Shown in pieces: positions 15,098 to 22,404 of a stretch of DNA of 25,934 nt. Source of the stretch: CAZVWH01 sp964631175 (GTDB taxonomy: Bacteria; Planctomycetota; Phycisphaerae; Sedimentisphaerales; Anaerobacaceae). The notes under the pieces are model-generated. The model saw nothing but the letters and a program-made list of their open reading frames with translations. It was not told where the DNA came from and ran no database searches. A program made the translations under genes and the position numbers. Every line of letters begins with the position of its first letter. Position 1 is the stretch's first letter. The stretch is taken from contig CAZVWH010000036.1 of the NCBI GenBank assembly GCA_964631175.1, positions 1 to 25,934 of the forward strand. Reading direction: 5' to 3'.

Positions 15098-16329
15098 CAG
15101 GATATAGTCTCGATACGCTCAAGTGCCTCTTTAACGTTTTCCGTCTGGCCGAACGCCGTCAGTCTTATGTAACCTTCCCCTGCTGAGCCGAAGCCGGCTC
15201 CGGGAGTGCTTATGACGTTGGCCTTTTTCAACAATGTATCGAAGAAGTCCCAGGAACTGACACCCTTAGGCGTCTTTAGCCAGATATATGGTGCGTTAAC
15301 TCCGCCATAAACGGTGTAACCGATTTTGCTGAGCGTCTCACGGATGAGCTTGGCATTGCCCATATAAATATTGATGGTCTCTTTAATCTGCTTTTTGCCT
15401 TCTTCGGTATAGACGGCTGCTGCTCCTGCCTGGGTAATATACGATACGCCGTTGAATTTAGTGCATTGGCGTCTTTTCCAAATTGGGCCGATCTCGACCG
15501 CCCTGCCGTCTTTTGTATAGGCTTTGAGCTGCCTCGGCACAACGGTAAAAGCGCACCGCACGCCGGTAAAGCCGGCTGTTTTCGAGAAGCTGCGGAATTC
15601 TATCGCCACCTCTTTTGCTCCATCGATTTCGTATATAGAGCGAGGGATATCGGTCTGGCTGATATACTTTTCGTAAGCAGCGTCAAAGAGAATTATAGCT
15701 TTGTTCTTGTGTGCATAATCGACCCATTTGGAAAGCTGCTTCTTCGTTGCCACTGCGCCGATGGGATTGTTCGGAAAGCACAGATAAATCAAGTCCACCT
15801 TTTCCTTTGGCGGCTCAGGCACAAAGTTATTGGCTTCGGTACATGGCATATAGACGATCCCTTCGTATCTGCCCTTCCCCGCCGGCCCGGCGGTTCGGCC
15901 TGCCATAACATTTGTATCCACATACACCGGATAGACCGGATCGGATAAGGCTACTACATTATCCAGCCCGAAGATTTCCTGTATATTAGCCGTATCGGAC
16001 TTTGCACCGTCGCTGATGATTATCTCATCGATGTCGATGTCAACTCGGCGAGCCTTAAAGTCGTTTTCACTGATGGCTTTTCTCAGAAACTCGTACCCTA
16101 CACCGCTGTCGTCGTAGCCTCGGAAGGTCTCTATTCGGCCCATTTCATCGACCGCCTTTTTCATCGCTTTGATTACTGCCGGTGCCAGTGGCTGAGTAAC
16201 ATCGCCGATACCCATACTGATTATCTTTGCGTTGGGATTTTGTTCTTTATAAGCGCGAACCCGCCTGCCGACTTCGGGAAATAGATAACCAGCCTGCAGT
16301 TTTAGAAAATTCTCGTTAATCAACGTCAT
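15097..16329 (-). CDS. dapL: LL-diaminopimelate aminotransferase
   Basis: PLP enzyme that converts tetrahydrodipicolinate directly to LL-diaminopimelate for lysine and peptidoglycan, bypassing the succinylase and acetylase steps. Typical DapL blocks are INENFLKLQAGYLFPEVGRR, SMGIGDVTQPLAPAVIKAM, RGYDDSGVGYEFLRKAIS, YLCFPNNPIGAVATKKQL and the PLP-lysine motif RSFSKTAGFTGVR with Lys250. The 410-aa length matches the family. GAGG stands seven bases before the ATG. It is the first gene of the long minus-strand run and is coupled to folK. Upstream is the repeat cluster; no clear promoter is identified. Confidence 0.96.
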   Translation of the reverse strand: MTLINENFLKLQAGYLFPEVGRRVRAYKEQNPNAKIISMGIGDVTQPLAPAVIKAMKKAVDEMGRIETFRGYDDSGVGYEFLRKAISENDFKARRVDIDIDEIIISDGAKSDTANIQEIFGLDNVVALSDPVYPVYVDTNVMAGRTAGPAGKGRYEGIVYMPCTEANNFVPEPPKEKVDLIYLCFPNNPIGAVATKKQLSKWVDYAHKNKAIILFDAAYEKYISQTDIPRSIYEIDGAKEVAIEFRSFSKTAGFTGVRCAFTVVPRQLKAYTKDGRAVEIGPIWKRRQCTKFNGVSYITQAGAAAVYTEEGKKQIKETINIYMGNAKLIRETLSKIGYTVYGGVNAPYIWLKTPKGVSSWDFFDTLLKKANVISTPGAGFGSAGEGYIRLTAFGQTENVKEALERIETIS

Positions 16330-16391
16330 TCTCGTACCTCGACTCTTGATGTCCTTCGACCCGGCTCAAGACGGGCTCAATTCTCGATAAA

Positions 16392-16444
16392 GTAGGGTGG
16401 GCACTGCCCACCATTTTTCTATCGGTGTGCGATGCACACCCTAC
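16392..16444. repeat. nested palindrome
   Basis: GTAGGGTG (16392-16399) pairs with CACCCTAC (16437-16444). Inside are two hairpins, GGTGGGC-ACT-GCCCACC and GTGTGC-GAT-GCACAC. The design is that of a dispersed cruciform-forming element. Confidence 0.8.
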
Positions 16445-16522
16445 ATTTTTTAATTTGCCAATTACCACCAACAGAGTGAGCATTGTATTGCCGGATAGTG
16501 ATTGCGTCAACCCCGTGTTTAG

Positions 16523-16543
16523 CCGGCACACCTGTTGTGCCGG
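16523..16543. repeat. GC hairpin with upstream GTTTAGCC
   Basis: CCGGCACA (16523-16530) and TGTGCCGG (16536-16543) form a perfect 8-bp stem with a 5-base loop. GTTTAGCC (16517-16524), the reverse complement of GGCTAAAC, abuts it. Confidence 0.7.
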
Positions 16544-16557
16544 TCAATTAGAATGTT

Positions 16558-16750
16558 GTTTAGCCGTCGCCGGAATTTATCTGCCGTAAGGCATCCCCTA
16601 GCGGACTTCGTAGTCCTAAGGACTCCTTACGGAGTACTAATCCGTTCTATGAAGTATCAATACGAAGGAGAATTACGAAGAAGGACGGCGACGGGATTAC
16701 CAAACAGAGCCGCGACCATAAGGGAGCGGTAATCTCATTGTTGAAAACAG
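16558..16750 (-). repeat. long direct repeat, copy 1
   Basis: About 190 bases repeated at 16830-17022 with an exact 272-base offset and only three mismatches seen (in AATTTAT/AACTTAT, TAGCGG/TAACGG and GAAAAC/GAAGAC). It starts with GTTTAGCCGTCGCCGG and contains several palindromes (GTCCTAAGGAC, CTCCTTACGGAG) and CGGCGACGG, which pairs with the start. It contains the CAGAGCCGCGACC module also found elsewhere. Confidence 0.9.
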
Positions 16751-16829
16751 AAGACGGAGGACAGAAAACACAACAGGGAAAGCCTGCCATGAGCGTAGTC
16801 GAAGGGGTGAGAGAACGTTGTGTGGAATT

Positions 16830-17022
16830 GTTTAGCCGTCGCCGGAACTTATCTGCCGTAAGGCATCCCCTAACGGACTTCGTAGTCCTAAGGACTCCTT
16901 ACGGAGTACTAATCCGTTCTATGAAGTATCAATACGAAGGAGAATTACGAAGAAGGACGGCGACGGGATTACCAAACAGAGCCGCGACCATAAGGGAGCG
17001 GTAATCTCATTGTTGAAGACAG
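16830..17022 (-). repeat. long direct repeat, copy 2
   Basis: Second copy of the element at 16558-16750. The 80 bases between copies include AGACGGAGGACAGAAAACAC and a GTCGAAGG relic. Near-identity indicates a recent duplication or strong homogenisation. Confidence 0.9.
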
Positions 17023-17150
17023 AAGTCAGAAGACAGAAGTCAGAAGTCTGTCCTAAGTCTAGTCGAAGGGAGCACAAGTTTTTTATCCCTTCGGCAGGCT
17101 TCCCTCGACCTTACTCTGCCATGAGGCATCCTGTGGAGGGACAGGCAGGG

Positions 17151-17477
17151 CTACCCCGGCAGAAGAAGAATAGACCTAATCTTTCTCCGCTGACAGCGCA
17201 TCAGATAGGTGATGAATTCGCCCGTAATTAGCTCTGGTGTATTCTTACCCTTTGTGACAATCCTAGCCATAAGTGTTTTTGTTGCAGGGTCCCATTCGAG
17301 GTTGATTGCCCCTCGGACTTCCGGGTCGGTGCTATGCAGCTTGGCCCAGCCGGGATTGCGCCCGGACGTCTTCTGCCTCAATACCACAAGATTATACTTT
17401 TCCAGACGCTTATCGTTAATGATAGCTTCGCGGAGGCTCCCACCACTATAACACGTCACATGGATGACACTCTGCAT
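17151..17477 (-). CDS. conserved-looking hypothetical protein, 108 aa
   Basis: The product reads like an intact small domain: SLREAIINDKRLEKYNLVVL, then RQKTSGRNPGWAKLHSTDPE, RGAINLEWDPATKTLMARIV and NTPELITGEFITYLM. The alternating beta strands and the GRNPGWAK and GAIN-EWD motifs resemble small uncharacterised proteins that I recall from varied bacteria, but no name can be given. AAAGGA lies nine bases before the ATG. The last residues (RSILLLPG) run into the repeat-rich flank, so the C-terminus may be altered. It stands alone, between the repeat cluster and the tRNA. Confidence 0.7.
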   Translation of the reverse strand: MQSVIHVTCYSGGSLREAIINDKRLEKYNLVVLRQKTSGRNPGWAKLHSTDPEVRGAINLEWDPATKTLMARIVTKGKNTPELITGEFITYLMRCQRRKIRSILLLPG

Positions 17478-17681
17478 ATTCTTGAGTCCTTTCGGCGTGG
17501 TTCATCGAGGAAACTAATTCCGGCGCTAAACAGCCACGTTTAACCACGAATCCGAGGTGTGCTCTCGCTTGTTGTCAGATAATTTACACCGCCGGCAGAG
17601 AATTTACAAGAAAATATTGAGATAACCAAGAAGTATCTTATCCCCCATAGTAAGGATAAAGGGTATGAACAACAGTTCAAT

Positions 17682-17755
<74 letters not shown>

Positions 17756-18002
17756 AAGTTGATGACATATCAAGGCCAAGTGACTCCACATGTCCGCCAA
17801 AGCCAAGAATCGCTATCCATAATCTCGCAGGTCAACATCCTTGACAGCCACCGCTTCGGTGATAGTATACATCATAACAATAGGCGTATCAATGAGAAAA
17901 GTCTGAATATTTAAACAGCACAGCAGCTTGACCTATTATATTTTTGCAGATTGATATAACTCAGGTCATAGATGACAAAGGTAGTTGATTTGCACAATTG
18001 AA

Positions 18003-19262
18003 ATGTTGAAGGTATCCAAATTTGGCAAGAAGATTGCTGCTGTCTCCGGTATCGGCCAGCTTATGGACGACCTGGGCAATGCCCTTGCCGAAAGCAGTAA
18101 TGTCTTAATGCTTGGCGGAGGAAACCCGGCTCATATTCCCGAGGTTCAGCAGTACTTTCGCCGCTGCATAATGGAGCTACTGGAGGATAAAGGTGAATTC
18201 GAGCGAGTAATCGGAAATTATGATCCACCTCAAGGAAATAAGAAGTTTATTGAAGCAGTTTCCGTACTGCTCAATAACGAATTCAGCTGGGATATAACAT
18301 CGAAGAATATCGCTCTGACTAACGGCAGCCAAACCGCGTTTTTCATCCTCTTCAACCTGTTTGCCGGTACCTTTGAGGACGCAACCAATAAAAAAATACT
18401 GTTTCCACTCGCTCCCGAATATATCGGATACAGCGATGTCGGTTTGGTAGATAATCTTTTCACAGCCAATAAGCCACACATCCAGCATATAAATGAGCAT
18501 ATCTTCAAGTATCATATTGATTTTAGTCAACTCAGAATTACCGACGAAATCGGCGCTATTTGCGTCTCTCGACCCACTAATCCTACAGGCAATGTATTAA
18601 CCGACTCTGAAATTGAAAAGCTGAGCGACCTTGCCCGTGCGAACAATGTCCCATTGATTGTTGATAATGCGTACGGCACACCATTCCCGAACATCATTTT
18701 TACAGATGCCAAGCCGATCTGGAATGAAAATATTATTGTATGTATGAGTCTTTCCAAGCTCGGCCTGCCGGCAACACGCACGGGAATCGTCATCGCCAAC
18801 GAAGAAATTATTGATATAGTTTCGCAGGTCAATGCAATAGTCAGCCTTGCTCCCGGCGGTATAGGAGCAGCGATAACCACGAACATGGTCCGCAGCGGCC
18901 AGATTATTCGCTTGAGCAGGAACATAATTAAGCCATTCTATCAGAAAAAAGCAGCCGATGCCGTAGAGCAATTGTCCAAACTGTTAGACGGCATTGATTT
19001 TCACATACACAAACCCGAAGGTGCATTCTTCTTGTGGCTGTGGTTCAGAGACCTGCCTATTACAGACGCCGAGCTTTACCAGCGTCTCAAAAAAAGAGGA
19101 GTCTTAGTTGTCCCCGGACACTATTTCTTCCCAGGCCTTAAAGAAAAATGGCGGCATAAACAGGAATGTATTCGCGTAAATTACGCGCAAGATAAAGAAA
19201 CAGTTAGCAAGGGACTTGAGATTATAGCGGACGAAGTTAAGCAGGCCTATAGAATCGCTTAG
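18003..19262 (+). CDS. avtA: valine-pyruvate aminotransferase
   Basis: PLP fold-type I aminotransferase close to E. coli AvtA as I recall it: GGGNPAHIPEVQQYF, NYDPPQGNKKFIEAV, ALTNGSQTAFFILFNLFAG, LFPLAPEYIGYSDVGL, CVSRPTNPTGNVLTD, IVDNAYGTPFPNIIF, the PLP-lysine motif CMSLSKLGLPATR (Lys252) and HKPEGAFFLWLWFRDLPIT. It exchanges amino groups among valine, pyruvate/alanine and 2-oxoisovalerate. ATG 18003 matches the E. coli N-terminus in length. A TTG 18 bases upstream has AAAGG too close, and neither start has an ideal ribosome binding site. The gene stands alone on the plus strand. Confidence 0.93.
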   Translation: MLKVSKFGKKIAAVSGIGQLMDDLGNALAESSNVLMLGGGNPAHIPEVQQYFRRCIMELLEDKGEFERVIGNYDPPQGNKKFIEAVSVLLNNEFSWDITSKNIALTNGSQTAFFILFNLFAGTFEDATNKKILFPLAPEYIGYSDVGLVDNLFTANKPHIQHINEHIFKYHIDFSQLRITDEIGAICVSRPTNPTGNVLTDSEIEKLSDLARANNVPLIVDNAYGTPFPNIIFTDAKPIWNENIIVCMSLSKLGLPATRTGIVIANEEIIDIVSQVNAIVSLAPGGIGAAITTNMVRSGQIIRLSRNIIKPFYQKKAADAVEQLSKLLDGIDFHIHKPEGAFFLWLWFRDLPITDAELYQRLKKRGVLVVPGHYFFPGLKEKWRHKQECIRVNYAQDKETVSKGLEIIADEVKQAYRIA

Positions 19263-19271
19263 AAGATACTT

Positions 19272-19297
19272 ACCGCTCCCTCATGGTCGCGGCTCTG
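19272..19297 (+). repeat. isolated 26-bp copy of the CAGAGCCGCGACC repeat
   Basis: ACCGCTCCCTCATGGTCGCG, then GCTCTG, ten bases after the avtA stop. It is the reverse complement of 16705-16730 and 16977-17002 with one mismatch, and is related to the intragenic repeats at 5935-6177. Confidence 0.85.
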
Positions 19298-19331
19298 TTT
19301 TGAGCAAACGTATTTATTGCTATGACCTGGA

Positions 19332-20003
19332 TTATTCTTTTTTCGGAATTTTTGGGATCAGCCAGGACAGAAACGCATCAGCGCTTCTGGTCTGTATCAT
19401 AATCTTACCTGGGCCGGTCAGCTCACAGACAAGTCCTTCGCCGCTGAACAATGTTGATTTTAGACCCCCTACTCTCTTTACGCTATAGCCCACGCCTTCA
19501 GCGAACGCGACCATGTGTCCGGTATCTACGGTATATTTCTGGCCGACTTCAAGGTCAATCTCGTGAATAGCTCCGTAGCTCGATAGAAATACGTTGCCGG
19601 TACCGCTTATTTTCAGAAGAAACAGGCCTTCTCTCGAAAAGAAGGTTTTAGCTCCGCCCCATTTAGTATCGATTTCGATCTGTGGCGAAGAGACAATATA
19701 CGCTCCTGATTGAGCATAAACGGTTTGGCCTTTCAGCTCTAAACTGTAAATGTCACCAGCAAGTGTTGGTGCAAAGGTAACTTCCCCAGTCTGGTTAGCC
19801 TTGAATGTATTGATAAAGAAGCTTTCACCGCCTAATACACTTCTTTTTAGAGCGCCGAAGACACCTCCCTTTGCGCTGGTTTCCATCTCGATACCGCTGG
19901 ACATACTTACCATCGCCCCCGCTTCAGCGGAGATTGTCTCTCCAGGTGCCAATCTTATCTTCAGCAGAGAATAAGACGGACGATATAAAACCTCGTGTTC
20001 CAT
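19332..20003 (-). CDS. AIM24-family protein (TIGR00266-like)
   Basis: The 223-aa product is beta-rich and matches the AIM24/TIGR00266 pattern: LAPGETISAEAGAMVSMSSG, LGGESFFINTFKAN, GEVTFAPTLAGDIYSLELKG, VYAQSGAYIVSSP, LFLLKISGTGNVFLSSYGAI and GEGLVCELTGPGKIMIQTRS. The bacterial family has no established function; the fungal relative acts in mitochondria. GAGGG lies ten bases before the ATG. It is 30 bp after cimA on the same strand and probably co-transcribed. Confidence 0.9.
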   Translation of the reverse strand: MEHEVLYRPSYSLLKIRLAPGETISAEAGAMVSMSSGIEMETSAKGGVFGALKRSVLGGESFFINTFKANQTGEVTFAPTLAGDIYSLELKGQTVYAQSGAYIVSSPQIEIDTKWGGAKTFFSREGLFLLKISGTGNVFLSSYGAIHEIDLEVGQKYTVDTGHMVAFAEGVGYSVKRVGGLKSTLFSGEGLVCELTGPGKIMIQTRSADAFLSWLIPKIPKKE

Positions 20004-20033
20004 TGTTCACAGTCCCTCTCACCAAATCGGCTA

Positions 20034-21596
20034 TTACTTTGCGTCCTTTTGCAGTTTGTACTCGACGCTGTCAACGAGGGCCTGCCAGGAGGCCTCAATG
20101 ATATTCTCTGAGCAGCCGACCGTTCCCCAAATGGACTGCTTGTCCCTCGACTCAATTATTACACGCACACGAGCCGCGGTGCCGGCTCCGGCATCGACCA
20201 CCCGAACCTTGTAATCAATCAAGTGAACATCCTTAATAGCCGGGTAGAAATTCTCAAGCGATTTGCGCAAAGCTGCGTCAAGCGCGTTTACCGGGCCGTC
20301 ACCCTCACCTACAACGTGCTCTACCTTGTCACCAACCCTTAGCTTGACCGTGGCCTCGTTGACCATTTCGCCTGCAGGATTCTGCTCCACGGTGACGTGA
20401 TATTTTACCAGCTCAAAAGCCGGCTTATATGTGCCCATAACCTTCTTGACGAGCAGATCAAAGCTGGCGTTGGCAGCCTCGAATTGGAAGCCAGCGTTCT
20501 CCAACTCCTGAACCCGGCGCAGTATCTTTTCGGCTAATTTTCTATCCTGAGCTATTTTTGCCTTATCCAGCTCAGCTAAAACGTTGGATTTGCCGCTCAG
20601 CTCGGAAATAAGAAAACGGCGTTCATTGCCGACAAGCTCCGGCTTGATGTGCTCGTATGTGCGTTTGTTTTTGCGCAGGGCATCCACGTGCAAGCCGGCT
20701 TTGTGTGCAAAAGCGCTCTCACCTACATACGGCATATTCATTACCGGAGTCAGATTTTCTATCTCGAAGATAAAGCGAGAAACCTCGGTCAGGCTTCTAA
20801 TTTTTTCGGGGCTGAGAACATCAAAGCCCATCTTTAACGCAAGATTTGGAATGACCGTGCATAAATTGGCGTTGCCGCATCGCTCGCCAAGTCCATTCAT
20901 TGTACCCTGGACATGCCGGGCACCGGCTCGAACAGCAGCGAGGCTGTTAGCTGTCGCACAATCAATATCGTTATGCGTGTGAATACCTACAGTAAGCGTG
21001 CCGAATCTCCCGCAGACAGCTTTTGTAATCTCGTACACCTGGTCAGGCAGAGAACCGCCGTTCGTATCGCAAAGCACTAACGCATCCGAGCCGGCTTCAG
21101 CAACAGCCTGCAAAACTCTCATTGCATATTCCGGATTATTTTTATAGCCGTCGTAAAAATGCTCAACGTCAAAAATCACCTTTAAGCTGTGTTTTTTTAG
21201 ATACTCGACCGATTCGGCACAAATAACAAGGTTCTCATCCAGTGAACAGCCCAGCACTTCTGTCACGTGTAAATCCCAGGCCTTACCAACCAACGTAGCT
21301 TCAGCCGTTTTGCAGGCAAGTATTGTATTGAGGGAAACGTCGTCGGAGACGTTGCGGTCGGCCCTGCGAGTGCTGCCAAAAGCAACAATCTTTGAATTCT
21401 TCAAATCCAGCTTGGCCGCTTCTGCAAAGAACTGCATCTCCTTGGGATTGGAAGCAGCGTATCCACCTTCAATATAATCCAGGCCGAACTTGTCAAGACA
21501 CTTAGCGATGGCGAGCTTATCTTCCAGCGAAAAACTGACGCCTTCAGCCTGCATACCATCACGAAGAGTCGTATCGTATAGCTCTATCTTTTCCAT
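20034..21596 (-). CDS. cimA: (R)-citramalate synthase
   Basis: HMGL-like TIM barrel enzyme joining pyruvate and acetyl-CoA into citramalate, the first step of a threonine-independent isoleucine route. The N-terminal signature YDTTLRDGMQAEGVSFSLED, YIEGGYAASNP, LCDTNGGSLPDQVYE, metal site HTHND (206-210) and GTMNGLGERCGNANL are all present. The C-terminal LeuA-type regulatory domain spans about residues 395-515. The D-G-M-Q-A-E-G start and the Y-A-A-S-N-P block fit citramalate synthase rather than 2-isopropylmalate synthase. The 520-aa length is normal. It shares an operon with the AIM24-like gene. Confidence 0.93.
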   Translation of the reverse strand: MEKIELYDTTLRDGMQAEGVSFSLEDKLAIAKCLDKFGLDYIEGGYAASNPKEMQFFAEAAKLDLKNSKIVAFGSTRRADRNVSDDVSLNTILACKTAEATLVGKAWDLHVTEVLGCSLDENLVICAESVEYLKKHSLKVIFDVEHFYDGYKNNPEYAMRVLQAVAEAGSDALVLCDTNGGSLPDQVYEITKAVCGRFGTLTVGIHTHNDIDCATANSLAAVRAGARHVQGTMNGLGERCGNANLCTVIPNLALKMGFDVLSPEKIRSLTEVSRFIFEIENLTPVMNMPYVGESAFAHKAGLHVDALRKNKRTYEHIKPELVGNERRFLISELSGKSNVLAELDKAKIAQDRKLAEKILRRVQELENAGFQFEAANASFDLLVKKVMGTYKPAFELVKYHVTVEQNPAGEMVNEATVKLRVGDKVEHVVGEGDGPVNALDAALRKSLENFYPAIKDVHLIDYKVRVVDAGAGTAARVRVIIESRDKQSIWGTVGCSENIIEASWQALVDSVEYKLQKDAK

Positions 21597-21744
21597 AACT
21601 ACTTTCTTATTCTTACCTTGTACTCGTGACCGGTTAACCGTTTCACGCTATTGTACTTTTGTTTCTTTCGAGATTTGATTCTACCCGGAGCAGACAGGAT
21701 GTAAAGCGGAAAATCACGGATATATCATCGCCGGAGACAAACGA

Positions 21745-21771
21745 CCCCTAGGGTAAACCTGGGGGCTAAAC
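21745..21771 (+). repeat. hairpin ending in GGCTAAAC
   Basis: CCCCTAGG and CCTGGGGG flank a GTAAA-type loop and are followed by CTAAAC. Same design as 2428-2454 and 13982-14009. It lies in the divergent 281-bp space between cimA and the PTS IIA gene, in which no gene is seen. Confidence 0.6.
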
Positions 21772-21833
21772 AAGGTGAAAAATTTTTTGTAAAGCTATTG
21801 CAAATACATATAACAATAAATATAATTATTGGT

Positions 21834-21863
21834 TTGTCTTAATTTCAATTAAAGATGTTATAT
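21834..21863 (+). promoter_or_regulatory. putative promoter of the PTS IIA gene
   Basis: TTGTCT (21834-21839) and TTATAT (21858-21863) are 18 bases apart in an AT-rich tract. A start near 21870 would leave a leader of under ten bases before the ATG at 21878, and no ribosome binding site is visible, so the message may be nearly leaderless. Confidence 0.35.
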
Positions 21864-21877
21864 ATAGTTAAAATGAA

Positions 21878-22336
21878 ATGAACCTAACGCAAATATTGCA
21901 ACCGACATGCGTCAAAGTACCGCTGGAAGGCAAAGACAAAAACGCGGTGATAACCGAATTAGTGGATTTGCTCGATGCTAATAACCTGCTGGAGGATAAA
22001 AGCGCTGCTTCAGAGGCGGTATTTATGCGTGAAAAAACTCGTAGCACAGGAATCGGCTCCGGAATTGCCATACCTCACGGCAAGTGCAAAGCCGTCAAGG
22101 AGCTTGTTATGGCGATCGGAATCGCACATGAGCCGATAGATTTTGAGAGCGTCGATGACAAACCAGTTACAATCGTTATCTTACTGGTCTCACCTACGGA
22201 CCAGACCGGCCCGCATATCCAAGCTCTTGCCAGAATAAGCCGATTGATGCTCGATGAACAATTCAGACAATCACTTGAAAAATCCGGCTCCGCTGAGGAG
22301 CTTTATGAGCTGCTAAGTAAAAAAGAAAATGAGTAG
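21878..22336 (+). CDS. ptsN: PTS EIIA domain protein, PtsN/fructose type
   Basis: A single EIIA(Fru/Ntr) domain of 152 aa. The phosphorylated His is His67 in GIGSGIAIPHGK. Other family blocks are VFMREKTRSTGIGSG, AIGIAHEPIDFESVDDKPV and VILLVSPTDQTGPHIQALAR. PtsN-type proteins receive phosphate from HPr/NPr and act as regulators; no PTS transporter gene is present here, which fits a regulatory role. The symbol reflects the domain type only. The gene has its own AT-rich promoter region and no clear ribosome binding site. Confidence 0.88.
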   Translation: MNLTQILQPTCVKVPLEGKDKNAVITELVDLLDANNLLEDKSAASEAVFMREKTRSTGIGSGIAIPHGKCKAVKELVMAIGIAHEPIDFESVDDKPVTIVILLVSPTDQTGPHIQALARISRLMLDEQFRQSLEKSGSAEELYELLSKKENE

Positions 22337-22404
22337 CGACTTGTGCCCGGCTGCTTTCTTCTTGAAACCGATTTTAAATCTACTGTTTTTTCCTCTCCAG
22401 CGTC

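Larger units (their letters stand above)
16330..17150. other. gene-free repeat cluster upstream of dapL
   Basis: About 820 bases of intergenic repeats with no credible gene: GTCGAAGG relics near 16352, nested palindrome 16392-16444, a GC hairpin at 16523-16543, the two long direct copies listed separately, a 14-bp tandem (AGACAGAAGTCAGA, 17017-17044) and palindrome remnants to 17150. Frames of 65-88 codons inside the copies are repeat translations. Confidence 0.8.

Noticed and set aside
16535..17004. Two similar open frames of 65 and 88 codons on the plus strand
   Set aside because: They are translations of the two copies of the long direct repeat, share identical sequence for that reason, and lack ribosome binding sites.
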